Positions 41,798 through 51,451 of a DNA stretch of 64,000 bases are shown one piece after another. A program made the position numbers and the translations under genes. Origin of the DNA: Paenibacillus_AR mesotrionivorans (lineage in GTDB: Bacteria > Bacillota > Bacilli > Paenibacillales > NBRC-103111); assembly GCF_046098205.1 (NCBI RefSeq), contig NZ_JBJURJ010000022.1, forward strand, positions 54,121 to 118,120, written 5' to 3'. The notes beneath the pieces were generated by a model. That model did no database searches. It was not told the DNA's origin and saw nothing but the letters and a program-made list of their open reading frames with translations. Within the stretch, counting starts at the first letter, position 1. Each line of letters starts with the position of its first letter.

Positions 41798-43381
41798 TTA
41801 CGCCTTCAAGAGATCGAAGCGGAGCCAATCCACATCGGCATAACCGCTCTCGGTACCGGCGGTTGGTTTCAAAGCGAACAGTCCTACCTTGGCTCCAACC
41901 CAGCCTCCGGGTACAGCCGTAAAGGATTCGCCAAACGGGATATAGGTTTCATTGTCCAGGCTGTAAGAGAAGGTGAAGACCGCTTCCAGTCTGCATTCCG
42001 TCCGGAGATACACGGTTTTTGTGCCGCTTGGCAGGTCAATCACCGCTTTTCGGCTTTCGGCAGGAGCTGTTTCCTTGTCCTTGTTGCCGAAGCTGTCCAC
42101 ATAAACAAGCTTGAGGCCGTTATCTGCCGCTTCCACAGCCACATAGGCATAGTCATGTCCAAAGGCAGTCAGTCCCGCCGATTCGCCTTGAGCCAGATTC
42201 AGCTCCAGCTTAGCGGTAGCCGCAAACTCAGGTGCCGGAAGCTTCTGGCAGAGAACATGGGGAGCATGATAAAGAATGCTGCCTCCTTCGGGAAGCGCCT
42301 GGGTGTACAGCCGCAGATATCCCGGATTGGCTTCGAGGGAGTACCACTCTTCCTTGCGGTTGCTTTGCCATTGCCACTGCAGGCCCAGCACGGCTGCGTT
42401 GAAGTCATCGCTGGTTTCCGGAACTGCAGCGGGATATTCCTTGCCTACATTGGGCTTCTTGCACACCAGCACCGGCTCGCCGATACCGTCTTTGTTCTGG
42501 TTCACACCCATAACCGGCCAATCATTCTCCCAGCCCATAGGCTGAAGGTGGACGATCCGGCCATATGCCTCTCTGTCCTGGAAGTGGACAAACCAGCTTT
42601 CACCGGAATCCAGATCCACGTAGCCGCCTTGGTGGGGCCCGTTCACCGGAGTTTCTCCTTGATGCAGCACAATTTTGTCCTCATAGGGGCCGTAAACAGA
42701 CTTGGAGCGCAGAATGGTCTGCCAGCCTGTCGGTACGCCGCCTGCCGGAGCGAAGATATAGTAGTAGCCGTTACGCTTGTACATCTTGGGGCCTTCCATG
42801 GTCGGATGTTCTATTTCCCCGTCAAAAATCACTTCGCCGTCGTCCAGCAGAGCAGTGCCGTCCGGCTTCATTCCACACATCTTCAGCCGATGCTTGATGC
42901 CGCAGCGGCTTCTGGCGAAGGCATGGACCAGGTAGGCTTTTCCGTCATCATCCCAGAACGGGCACGGGTCGATCCAGCCCTTGACCTCTTTGACCATATG
43001 AAGAGGTGTCCAGGGTCCTGCCGGATTCTCGGCGGTGGTCATATAGATGCCTTCGTCAGGGGCGCTGAAGTAAATCCAGAACTTGCCGTCATGGTAACGG
43101 ATGGCAGGTGCCCATACACCGTCGCCATGACGTACACAGCCGTCATAACCGCCAGGCATACGGTCCACCGCATGTCCGATAATGGTCCAGTTGACCAGAT
43201 CCTTGGAATGAAGAATCGGCAGCCCCGGCGAGCTGACGAAGCTGGAAGCCGTCATATAGAAATCGTCGCCTACGCGTACAATGTCCGGATCGGAATAATC
43301 CGCATACAAAATCGGATTCTGGAAACGTCCGTCTCCCAAATCCGCCTGCCATACAGGGGTAAAGCTTTGCTCAGTTGTCAT
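41798..43381 (-). CDS. Glycoside hydrolase family 43
   Basis: The protein has about 527 residues from the ATG at 43381 (GAAAGGAG 10-11 bases upstream); a GTG at 43402 is possible. NPILYADYSDPDIVRVGDDF gives the base Asp, KGWIDPCPFWDDDGKAYLVH the middle Asp and IEHPTMEGPKMYKRNGYYY the acid Glu. A C-terminal beta-sandwich ends ESGYADVDWLRFDLLKA. No signal peptide. It resembles intracellular exo-acting arabinan or xylan oligosaccharide hydrolases. First gene of the two-gene operon, behind a possible ROK/XylR-type operator at 43502-43524. Confidence 0.92.
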   Translation of the reverse strand: MTTEQSFTPVWQADLGDGRFQNPILYADYSDPDIVRVGDDFYMTASSFVSSPGLPILHSKDLVNWTIIGHAVDRMPGGYDGCVRHGDGVWAPAIRYHDGKFWIYFSAPDEGIYMTTAENPAGPWTPLHMVKEVKGWIDPCPFWDDDGKAYLVHAFARSRCGIKHRLKMCGMKPDGTALLDDGEVIFDGEIEHPTMEGPKMYKRNGYYYIFAPAGGVPTGWQTILRSKSVYGPYEDKIVLHQGETPVNGPHQGGYVDLDSGESWFVHFQDREAYGRIVHLQPMGWENDWPVMGVNQNKDGIGEPVLVCKKPNVGKEYPAAVPETSDDFNAAVLGLQWQWQSNRKEEWYSLEANPGYLRLYTQALPEGGSILYHAPHVLCQKLPAPEFAATAKLELNLAQGESAGLTAFGHDYAYVAVEAADNGLKLVYVDSFGNKDKETAPAESRKAVIDLPSGTKTVYLRTECRLEAVFTFSYSLDNETYIPFGESFTAVPGGWVGAKVGLFALKPTAGTESGYADVDWLRFDLLKA

Positions 43382-43501
43382 CTGTGGTTGTGCTCCTTTC
43401 ACAAAAGAACGCCTTGTAATGGGTGTCTGATCTCAATAGTTTAACATACATGCATAAAAAATCTTTGAATTCAGTTGATTACTTTCTCATTTATTATACA
43501 T

Positions 43502-43524
43502 ATTTGTTTGTTCATTAAACAAAT
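43502..43524. promoter_or_regulatory. Inverted repeat, possible XylR-like operator of the GH43 operon
   Basis: ATTTGTTT-GTTCATT-AAACAAAT has perfect 8-bp arms. On the minus strand a TATAAT sits just downstream, so the repeat overlaps the -35/spacer region. Bacillus xyl operators are built from TTTGTTT/AAACAAA-like halves, hence the suggestion. Nothing else stands out between 43382 and 43746. Confidence 0.45.
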
Positions 43525-43746
43525 TAACTTCGTAACTTTTTGTGGCGCTGCGGTTTTGGCAAGGATCACCTTTTTTCTGGTTTATTATCCATTATACACC
43601 TGAGGCCCCTTCTTAGTTTAGACCTTTCCCGCCGGAAAAACCGGAAATTTCACTTTATTCCCCAATAAATTTCCTTTTCCATTTTCCTCTTATCTCATAT
43701 ACTAATTATGGATTGAACTAAAAAATTTGAGAGAGCAGGTATATCC

Positions 43747-46700
43747 ATGTCATTTGTCAAACACCGATGGAGATCCAGGTGGACGGCGCTGCTGGTGGCC
43801 GGCGCGCTGCTGACCTCTATCCTTTCTCCGGCTTTGCCCGCAGTCCAAGCAGAGGAAGCCGCTTCAACGGCCAGAACTGCCCAGTATTCGGATTTAGCCT
43901 CCAGCTATGCGGCCAAGGAAATTGCCGCTCTGACGGCCTCGGGTATTCTCGATGGCTTCGATGACGGCACCTTCCGTCCATCTGAACCGGTCACCCGGGC
44001 CCAATTCGCCAAGGTCATCGCCAGCATCCTAAAGCTGAAGGCAGAGCCGGAAATTGCCGCCCGCTTCCGCGATGTCCCGGCCAATGCCTGGTATGCCGGT
44101 TATACGGGGGCACTTGTGAAGGAAGGGATTACCGACGGCGTAAGCGAAAGCGAGTTTGCCCCGGACCAGCTGGTGACTCGGGAAGAACTGGCCACCTTCT
44201 TCATGCGTGCGCTCAAGCTCAGCAAGTCAGCCCAGTCCCTGCCTTTGGACTCCTCCACATTTGCCGATTTCAACGACATTTCCCCCTGGGCCCAGCACTA
44301 CGTCTCCTTTGCCTACAAGATCGGGCTCCTCCAGGGCTCCCAGGATGCAAACAACAGCCTCGTATACCGCCCCAAGGCGCAAGCCGACAGGCAGGCACTG
44401 GCCAGATTGGCATATGAGCTTCTGGAGAACAAAGATACATATCTCAACAAAGCGGCTGGCCTCACCACTCCAGCCGCTTCCGTCAGCCCCACTCCTTCCC
44501 CGTCTCCGTCCACCGGTTTTATGGGCGGGGGCGGCGGTGGCGGATTTGGCGGCGGTGGTGGAACCATCCCTTCACCAACGCCTACTGCAACTCCTACTGC
44601 AACGCCTACCGCAACACCTACTGCAACTCCTACTGTAACGCCTACCGCAACACCTACTGTAACACCTACCGCAACGCCTACCGCAACGCCTACCGCAACG
44701 CCTACCGCAACGCCTACCGCAACGCTCACTCCTGCTCCGGCAGATGGCAGTACGCTGAACGACCTGCCCGCCGGCTCCTTCACAGGGAGCTTTACGGTTG
44801 CGGCAGGTTCAACTACATTCGGACCTGAAACGGGAACAGCGGTTATTTCTGGTACACTGACAGTGAATCCGGGACAATCCGGCCAAGTAACATTGCGTAA
44901 CATACAAGCAGCTAACCTGAAAGTACTCTCCGGTTCAGATCACTCCATCATTCTCCAAGGTGTGAATATATCCGGCACTTTGACCGTCAATACTGGTGAC
45001 CAGGATACGCCAGTGCGTATTCTCTCCCAAGCAGGCACCTCCATTGCCCAAACCTTACTGGAATCGGGGGCTATCTTGGAAATACCTGCCGGTTCAGCCG
45101 GTGATGTAACCATAGGGAATTCTGCCAGCGGAAAAACAATTGAGCTTCGCGGCAGCATCAACGGAACTGTCCGCAGCCTGGCACCCGGCGCGCATATTCT
45201 CGTACGGGACGGCGCCTCTATACATAGTCTGATCATGGAAGCCAATGGCCGCGTTCAAGCCGATGGAAATGTCAGCGGTTACGGCATTCTAAATTCCAAT
45301 GTACAGGTGGATCTGAGTGGTGCCCAAGTAGCTGTACTTAAGGAAAATACAGAATCGGCGGCAACGGCATCGATCCAGGCATTGGGATACGCCTCCAACC
45401 TTACTCTTGAGCATATAAAGAAGGTTTTGGAAGCCCGGAGCCAATATAATGCACTGAAGGCATTGGGCTTAGCCGATGGATTCCCAGGCCCACTGAAGCA
45501 ACAGCTGGAAGCCGCCCAAGCCCAAATAAGGACCCTCGCCAAAGCTCAGGCGGAGAAGATGCTGGGTGAGTTGCCTGCATATGAGAATTTCAACTGGTCG
45601 GACAGAGCCAATTTAGAACCTCAGCTGATTGCTGTCCAGCAGACTGTTGATATTGCCGTATCATGGGGAAATGTAGACTGGGAATTGACCGGCTATCAAA
45701 ACTGGCGCTTTTTGAAGGATCTTTTCTCCTTCAGATACCTCTCCTTAAACATCCAAATGATAGAGGGGAACATAGCCGTAGCAGGAACCTCCGTTCCCCG
45801 GGCATTGGTTTCCTTGGACAAAATCGTCGAGTCCCCGGAAATCAAGGTGGTCCATCTGGGAGAGACATTAACTGATGACAACGGAAATTTCTTGTATATG
45901 GATGATTCTCATTTCCCTCTTAAGGGTGGGGAGAAAATTAGCTTAACCGTCAGTAATCCGGAGACAGGCTATTCCACTCAAACAATTTACATGGTCTCAG
46001 CTTCTTCATCTAAAACCGAATCGCCTCCTGTCATAAAGACTTACTATGAAGGTGATCCGCTGGAAATAGACTACGGTTTAAATTTTGCCGATTATCAGTA
46101 TTTGTTGATTTTAAATCAAAATAAACAAGTGCTTTATAGCGGAGTTGCAGTGGCTCATAACAAGCTTTCTCTTTACTTCGATGGGCCGATAAAGCCTATT
46201 CCTGGCGAAACACTAACTGTTTATGCACAAGGCCAATATCAGTACAGAGCTATCAGTGACCCGGTACGGGTCAAAGTGTTGGCCAACTCTGGAAATTCCC
46301 AACAACCAGTTCTATCTGAGGTTTATGATGGGGACTTCATGATTACCCTGCCTGCTCCCGAAGGTACTAATGTCACAGTGGAACGCAGCGGCCAAATCCT
46401 TAGACCAATTTGGAATTACAATGGTACAGTGTTAATTCAGCTAACACAAGAACCGCTGAAGCAAGGGGAAGAGATTACCGTCATTTGTAAAGAACCCGGC
46501 AAAAACCCCAGTATCCCGGTTACAAAGCAAGTGCAGCCTACTGCCGGCAAATCTGTACAACCTGCTGCAACCCTTACAGATGGGGACGGCATGGTTACCA
46601 TTTTTGGCAAATTCCCCAGCGATTCGTCGCTCTTAATCCGATGGGGCGACAGCAGCACCTCTCCGGCTATGGTTTTCCCATTGGGATCGTCACCAGACGG

Positions 46701-48297
46701 CAGCTATGATTTTTACATGAACTTCTCTACAGATTACATGTATGATAGATCGGTCTACCTGTTTCTTAAGAGCCCTGGTAAAGGAATTAGCACTGCCCAG
46801 AAGCTTTCTTTTACCCCAAAAACAAAATTGCTTTCCTCCGGGGGTACCCTCTTTACAGACAGTGTAAATCTGAAGGTTACTGCTGAGCCTGAGTCTCTTG
46901 TATCTCTAAAGAAACAGGACGGGACCATCGTTTACGAAAAGCGAGGAACTGCAGACAGTAAAGTGATCCTTCTGGACAGTATGCATTTGAAGCAAACTCT
47001 GCGGGACGGTGAAGCTGTTCAACTTACAGCTACCGCTCCAGGCAAAAAACCGAGCAAACCGGAAACCCTCTATGTTGCATCCAATCAACAAAAAACTGCA
47101 ATTCCTGTAGTGGCCGGTACTCTCGTGCGTGGAATGGAAAAGCCGGTACTCTCCATTCTTTCGCAAGCCTATAAATTTGAAGCATTTATTGAAACGCCTG
47201 AAGGAGTGGAAGTCAGCGTAGATGAATTGTCTCCAAGGGCAGAATTCGGCCTGGACAAACAATTCACTCTGGACCCGCAGCTGATAAAGGGCGCAACCAA
47301 GCTGCTGGTTTCCATTAAGGAGCATGGCAAGGAGAAAAGTGACCCTGTCGAGGTCCCCATTTATGATGCACCCAAAGGTACTTTTTTGCAGACTGTTACC
47401 CAAAACGTCTATCAAAGCACCAATGCTTCAGAATTCATAAATGGCTATGCGGACCCGTTTTCAACTGTTATTGTGCAGACTGCCGATGGACAAACCATCG
47501 CACAGGGAGAGGCCACTATACTGGGCAGCTTCCACTTGAATGTGCCTTATAGTAATCTTGTGCCGGATACCCTGCTTCATTTGACGGCAAAAGCACCCGG
47601 TTTACCTGACAGCAATACTGTTACCCTCGCTGTATATGCGGCCCAAGGTGAAACCTCGAAGCCTATTGCTGCGGATTTTGTGGAAAGCGGGGGAACCATG
47701 ATCAAGCTGGATTTGGAGGCCCCTGCCGGTTCTTTTGTTACCATCTACAATCACGACGGGACATTGCTCGACAGCGGATATTGGAAGGGTGCAGCCGGCA
47801 GCGGCATGGTAAAAAGCACCATCTATTTTGATGTCGGGCAATTGGATCAAACCTTGAGAATCACTGCACAATTACCCGGTTGCAATGTAAGTGAAAATAC
47901 CTGGGTGCATGTCCGAACTAGTGAGATGCCCGAAAACATGTTTTTTCCTGCGATTACGAAGACGCAATATGATTATCCTTCGGGCATGACAAAAATCTCA
48001 GGATATACGCAAGAACCCTTTACCCTTATCCGAGGAGGCGTTGTCAAAACAAATTCCGATGCCAACGGCAATTTCGAACTTTACGTGCGCACAATCCCGT
48101 TGATTGTAAAATCGATTGAATTCCAAGCGCCCGGCAAAAAGTCCGTCACCTATCCTATTTATATGATGCCGGAAACCCCCTATATGTATGAGCAAAATGA
48201 TAGTGGCAGTAATGTTGGTGGCGGCGGTGGCAGCAGTATTGGGATAGGTCCAAGCCCTGTCAGTCCCGGCGGGGGTTCAGAAGTAACCAATCCATAA
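43747..48297 (+). CDS. S-layer-homology surface protein with Pro-Thr-Ala-Thr linker
   Basis: The protein has 1516 residues. A signal peptide (WTALLVAGALLTSILSPALP) is followed by three SLH motifs at ~45-90, ~105-150 and ~165-220 (AKEIAALTASGILDGFDDGT, then FRPSEPVTRAQFAKV). These would bind pyruvylated wall polymer. A Gly-rich stretch (MGGGGGGGFGGGGG) leads into a PTATPTATPT linker of ~50 residues encoded by a tandem DNA repeat. The rest is a chain of beta-rich Ig-like modules of about 90 residues with recurring APGKKPSKP/SPGKGIS turns. No enzymatic domain was recognised; a structural or adhesive role is likely. Confidence 0.88.
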   Translation: MSFVKHRWRSRWTALLVAGALLTSILSPALPAVQAEEAASTARTAQYSDLASSYAAKEIAALTASGILDGFDDGTFRPSEPVTRAQFAKVIASILKLKAEPEIAARFRDVPANAWYAGYTGALVKEGITDGVSESEFAPDQLVTREELATFFMRALKLSKSAQSLPLDSSTFADFNDISPWAQHYVSFAYKIGLLQGSQDANNSLVYRPKAQADRQALARLAYELLENKDTYLNKAAGLTTPAASVSPTPSPSPSTGFMGGGGGGGFGGGGGTIPSPTPTATPTATPTATPTATPTVTPTATPTVTPTATPTATPTATPTATPTATLTPAPADGSTLNDLPAGSFTGSFTVAAGSTTFGPETGTAVISGTLTVNPGQSGQVTLRNIQAANLKVLSGSDHSIILQGVNISGTLTVNTGDQDTPVRILSQAGTSIAQTLLESGAILEIPAGSAGDVTIGNSASGKTIELRGSINGTVRSLAPGAHILVRDGASIHSLIMEANGRVQADGNVSGYGILNSNVQVDLSGAQVAVLKENTESAATASIQALGYASNLTLEHIKKVLEARSQYNALKALGLADGFPGPLKQQLEAAQAQIRTLAKAQAEKMLGELPAYENFNWSDRANLEPQLIAVQQTVDIAVSWGNVDWELTGYQNWRFLKDLFSFRYLSLNIQMIEGNIAVAGTSVPRALVSLDKIVESPEIKVVHLGETLTDDNGNFLYMDDSHFPLKGGEKISLTVSNPETGYSTQTIYMVSASSSKTESPPVIKTYYEGDPLEIDYGLNFADYQYLLILNQNKQVLYSGVAVAHNKLSLYFDGPIKPIPGETLTVYAQGQYQYRAISDPVRVKVLANSGNSQQPVLSEVYDGDFMITLPAPEGTNVTVERSGQILRPIWNYNGTVLIQLTQEPLKQGEEITVICKEPGKNPSIPVTKQVQPTAGKSVQPAATLTDGDGMVTIFGKFPSDSSLLIRWGDSSTSPAMVFPLGSSPDGSYDFYMNFSTDYMYDRSVYLFLKSPGKGISTAQKLSFTPKTKLLSSGGTLFTDSVNLKVTAEPESLVSLKKQDGTIVYEKRGTADSKVILLDSMHLKQTLRDGEAVQLTATAPGKKPSKPETLYVASNQQKTAIPVVAGTLVRGMEKPVLSILSQAYKFEAFIETPEGVEVSVDELSPRAEFGLDKQFTLDPQLIKGATKLLVSIKEHGKEKSDPVEVPIYDAPKGTFLQTVTQNVYQSTNASEFINGYADPFSTVIVQTADGQTIAQGEATILGSFHLNVPYSNLVPDTLLHLTAKAPGLPDSNTVTLAVYAAQGETSKPIAADFVESGGTMIKLDLEAPAGSFVTIYNHDGTLLDSGYWKGAAGSGMVKSTIYFDVGQLDQTLRITAQLPGCNVSENTWVHVRTSEMPENMFFPAITKTQYDYPSGMTKISGYTQEPFTLIRGGVVKTNSDANGNFELYVRTIPLIVKSIEFQAPGKKSVTYPIYMMPETPYMYEQNDSGSNVGGGGGSSIGIGPSPVSPGGGSEVTNP
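44575..44730 (+). repeat. In-frame tandem repeat coding for PTAT units
   Basis: About 12 copies of a 12-base unit CCTACYGCAACN, coding Pro-Thr-Ala-Thr (some Val for Ala), lie inside the SLH protein gene. Gain or loss of units keeps the frame, so linker length can vary. Confidence 0.9.
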
Positions 48298-48360
48298 CTT
48301 TTGTTACTAGAAACAACACAGAGTTCTTTTAAAATAAATAGTGAGTACCAGCTAAACTTT

Positions 48361-48402
48361 ACCGCTTGTTGCCTGCCATCCGCAGCTGACAAGCGGTTTT
48401 TT
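48361..48402 (+). terminator. Intrinsic terminator of the SLH protein gene
   Basis: CCGCTTGT (48361-48368) pairs with ACAAGCGG (48388-48395), followed by TTTTTTATT. Confidence 0.88.
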
Positions 48403-48487
48403 ATTATATGGACGGAATTACAAGCTGGATAAAGGTTCTTCGGGTGGATTATAGGCCTTATCCCAAGTAGAACCGGCCAGATGGCTT

Positions 48488-48700
48488 TTATTCTGTCTCC
48501 TAGCCTCTAGCGGAACTCAGCGACGCTTAGAAGCGGAAAAAAGCGGTTTTCAAAAAATAACGGAACTGAGAGACTCTTAGCGGGGGCAAGTTGCTGATAT
48601 TACTTGCTCCAGCAGCGCTAAGAGTCTTTTAGTTCCGTTACAATTTAAAAACCCGGAATATTCGTGTTTAAGAGCTTCTCAGTTCCGTAAGCGCGGCGCC
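48488..48700. repeat. Dispersed intergenic repeat, family A, second locus
   Basis: AGCGGAACTCAGCGACGCTT, AACGGAACTGAGAGACTCTT, CTAAGAGTCTTTTAGTTCCG and AAGAGCTTCTCAGTTCCGTA alternate here in opposite orientations, as at 10815-11010. No gene is seen between 48403 and 48818. Confidence 0.75.
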
Positions 48701-48818
48701 TACGTTTTATCCCATAGCGTTTGATCCAGTAGAGCGCTAAAGCTATGCAAACCTACAGCCACACGAAGCGTCATGTTCCCGCTAGCGCCTACTGCGGACC
48801 TTCCTTGTACGCGGAAGG

Positions 48819-50228
48819 TCAACCTTTGCCCTTGCCGCCGCGCCCGCCGGGCTTCACGGCGCCCACCAGCCGCGCCACCAGGCGGTTGGCCCGCTCCGGC
48901 GGCCCGCCGCCGGCGCCTGCCGCCCCGCTGCGCCCGGGCGGCTCAACCCCATAGCGCGCCTCGCCATATTGGCGCACCAGCTCCCCCAGCGCATCCCGCT
49001 CCTGCCTTACGGCGGGATGCGCCTTTTCCAGCCGCGCGGCGTACTCCCGCGGCGTCTCGGCCGGCTGCGCCGGCCAGCCCTTCTCCTCCATGCCCCGGAG
49101 GAGAGTTTGGTACACCTGCCGGATGCCCGTGGCAGCCGGCACATAACGGAGCCGCTGCGGCGTTGGCTCCTTCATCCGCACCAAACGGATGGCCGGATTG
49201 GCCATCACCTCCAGCGGCTTCTCCCGGGAGCGGTACCGGTACATAGCCGCCGCCAGCAGCAGAACCACAACGACCGCAAGCCCCAGCCAAACCACGCCCG
49301 GAATATGGGCGGAGTCCGCCAACGCTTCCAGGTCCTTGGGATCAGGAGCGCCCTGTTCTGTGGGAATCGGCAGGATTTTCTGTTCCAAGATGGGCAGGGT
49401 AAAGGTAATATCCACCCCCAGCCACTCCAGCAGCATAAACACGCCTGCCCCAACAGCGGCAAAAGCCAGCATGGCCCCCGGAAACACCAGCAGCAGCGCA
49501 AGCAGGGCAAGCACAATCCCAAGGAGCAGCAGAATGCCCCTCAGTCCCGGCATGCCGTAGGCGCCGTCCAGCCGTTGGGCGTAGATAAGGCTGAAGCCGC
49601 GAATGAGCAAATACAATACAGCTGCAGCCGCCAGAAGCGGCTGATCCGCCGTATGGCCGAAACCAACGAAGATCAGTATCGGAACGGCAAAACATTCCCA
49701 CAGAAAAAAGCCTCGTAACCGTTCACTTGCCCTTTGGGAGCCCTCCAGCCAAAATCCCGCCCGGATCACAAAAATAAACCCAAGGGCCGTCTCCCAAACC
49801 AAAAACCCCGATCGGTCCAGCAAGGTCAGCATGGAAACTGCAGCGATGAACATAACCAGAAAACCTCCGATTACCGCAGAGCGGGCACCATACAAACCAG
49901 ACAGCCGGTTCATTCCCAGGCCCAACAGCATCACAAACGGCGCAAACACCAGCAGCATAACCCGTTCAGCGAACGCTCCAGCGGAAACAAAGGGCAGCAA
50001 ACCGCATAACAGCACCGCAGCTTCCAAGGCAAAGAACAGCCACTCCTTCATCCTCCCGTTCTTGACTCCAGCTGTTCCAACCTCTTCCTGGCTGCCCCCA
50101 CCGTTTTCCACATGCTCCTGGCTCGGCTCATTACGGTAAACGCTCACCGTACTTCCGCTCCCTGACTCACTTCCATACCCGCTCTCCAATCGCCCGCTGC
50201 TCCGCTCATTTCCATTCCTATCCCCCAT
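48819..50228 (-). CDS. Membrane protein with DUF4129-type C-terminus
   Basis: The protein has 469 residues. The ATG at 50228 follows GGAGGTGA by 6 bases. A polar Ser/Gly-rich N-terminus of ~60 residues leads to about nine membrane helices (residues ~60-330). The cytoplasmic C-terminus (GIRQVYQTLLRGMEEKGWPA, then ETPREYAARLEKAHP) is the DUF4129 pattern seen at the end of TgpA/YebA-type transglutaminase proteins. Here the transglutaminase core itself is missing. It overlaps the DUF58 gene, the usual order MoxR-DUF58-TgpA. The C-terminus is Gly/Arg-rich and very GC-rich. Function unknown. Confidence 0.75.
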   Translation of the reverse strand: MGDRNGNERSSGRLESGYGSESGSGSTVSVYRNEPSQEHVENGGGSQEEVGTAGVKNGRMKEWLFFALEAAVLLCGLLPFVSAGAFAERVMLLVFAPFVMLLGLGMNRLSGLYGARSAVIGGFLVMFIAAVSMLTLLDRSGFLVWETALGFIFVIRAGFWLEGSQRASERLRGFFLWECFAVPILIFVGFGHTADQPLLAAAAVLYLLIRGFSLIYAQRLDGAYGMPGLRGILLLLGIVLALLALLLVFPGAMLAFAAVGAGVFMLLEWLGVDITFTLPILEQKILPIPTEQGAPDPKDLEALADSAHIPGVVWLGLAVVVVLLLAAAMYRYRSREKPLEVMANPAIRLVRMKEPTPQRLRYVPAATGIRQVYQTLLRGMEEKGWPAQPAETPREYAARLEKAHPAVRQERDALGELVRQYGEARYGVEPPGRSGAAGAGGGPPERANRLVARLVGAVKPGGRGGKGKG

Positions 50229-51354
50229 AAGCCATCACCTCCTCCCGGCCGGGAGACTGGCCGTCTCCCGCTTCCCCGGCTCCGCCGCCGCGGGTGTTCC
50301 CGCCCTCCGGTGCCAGATCAATCACATGCACCGGACAGCCCTGCTGCCGGAGCATGCTCAAAGCCCGGGTACTCTCGGCATCCCGGTAATCCGTCACCAG
50401 CACCACCGTATCTCCGGGGCGCTTGGCCCGGCCCGCTGCCTGGAGCAGTTCGGCCTGGGAGCAGGAGGTATACCGGGACAAGGAGCCCAGCCGGTTAGCC
50501 AGCCGCTCAGGCTGTACAGGCCCCGCGGCGGGCAGCAGCTCCGTAGAGCCGCCCAGACTGTCCGACAGATTGGTCATAAACCCAACCTCCGCCTCTTCAC
50601 CCGCCAGCTGCACAGCCAGTTGACGCACACGCTCACACAGCCGGTCCAGCCGGTCCCGGGCCGCTACCGCCCACTGCTCCTTCCCCATCTGGCCGTTCAA
50701 TAAAAGCCATATCCGGGCATCCGTCGTATACCCGAACTGCTTCACCATCAGTCCGCCGGTACGGGCAGTGGCAAACCAGCTCACGTTCTTCAGCGGGTCC
50801 CTGCTGGTATACGGTCGCACTCCGGTAAACAAACTGGGATCCTCCTGGATAAAACGGCGCACGCGGATTTCGCCCATCAGCCCGTCCAACAGTCTGCGTT
50901 CCGCCCCCGGTGCCAACCGGGCAGGCCGGACAATGACCTCCATTTGCGGATAAACCGTCAGGAAGCTCTGCTGCAAGCCCAACAGGTCCATACATTCCAG
51001 CATCGCCTGATTCCACCGGGCCACTCCCCGCCGGACCGCTACTGCCGGTACGATCAGCTCCGCCGACTGACGGGCCAGAAGATAGGTATCCAGCCGGACC
51101 CTGCGCTCTCCGTTGCCGCCCACCACCGCAAGCTCATCCGGCAGCACAAAATCCAGCCGGACCTTGGGGCAGGGCAGACGGGTGGGATTGACCACCCGGA
51201 TCCGGATCTCCAACTCCTCGCCGGGGTCGGCATAATCCCGGGATACCCGCACCTCCAGCCGGATGCGGGGGTATATCCGCCTCTCCCAGAAGTTAGGTGC
51301 AGCCCACAGTCCAATAAGGAGCATAACCAGTGTCAGCCAAAGCAGCAGCCACAT
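50218..51354 (-). CDS. DUF58 domain protein
   Basis: The protein has 378 residues from the ATG at 51354 (AAAGGAGG upstream); a longer frame to 51396 begins before the ribosome site. Two short N-terminal hydrophobic segments are followed by a beta domain (RIRLEVRVSRDYADPGEELE) and the DUF58 hallmark GVRPYTSRDPLKNVSWFATA, then a vWA-like region. Proteins of this kind act with MoxR AAA+ ATPases, encoded upstream at 51452. It overlaps the DUF4129 gene by 11 bases. Confidence 0.9.
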   Translation of the reverse strand: MWLLLWLTLVMLLIGLWAAPNFWERRIYPRIRLEVRVSRDYADPGEELEIRIRVVNPTRLPCPKVRLDFVLPDELAVVGGNGERRVRLDTYLLARQSAELIVPAVAVRRGVARWNQAMLECMDLLGLQQSFLTVYPQMEVIVRPARLAPGAERRLLDGLMGEIRVRRFIQEDPSLFTGVRPYTSRDPLKNVSWFATARTGGLMVKQFGYTTDARIWLLLNGQMGKEQWAVAARDRLDRLCERVRQLAVQLAGEEAEVGFMTNLSDSLGGSTELLPAAGPVQPERLANRLGSLSRYTSCSQAELLQAAGRAKRPGDTVVLVTDYRDAESTRALSMLRQQGCPVHVIDLAPEGGNTRGGGAGEAGDGQSPGREEVMAYGG

Positions 51355-51451
51355 GCCGCCCCCCTCCTTTCTCCGGGAAGGGACAGCCTGCCCCATCCTT
51401 TTGCACCCTGCTCCAGTGTTCCTTTCATAAACCCTACCTCAAGCCCCCGCC

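Noticed and set aside
44313..44903. 196-codon minus-strand frame of GVAVGVAVG repeats
   Set aside because: Mirror reading of the PTAT tandem repeat in the SLH protein gene.
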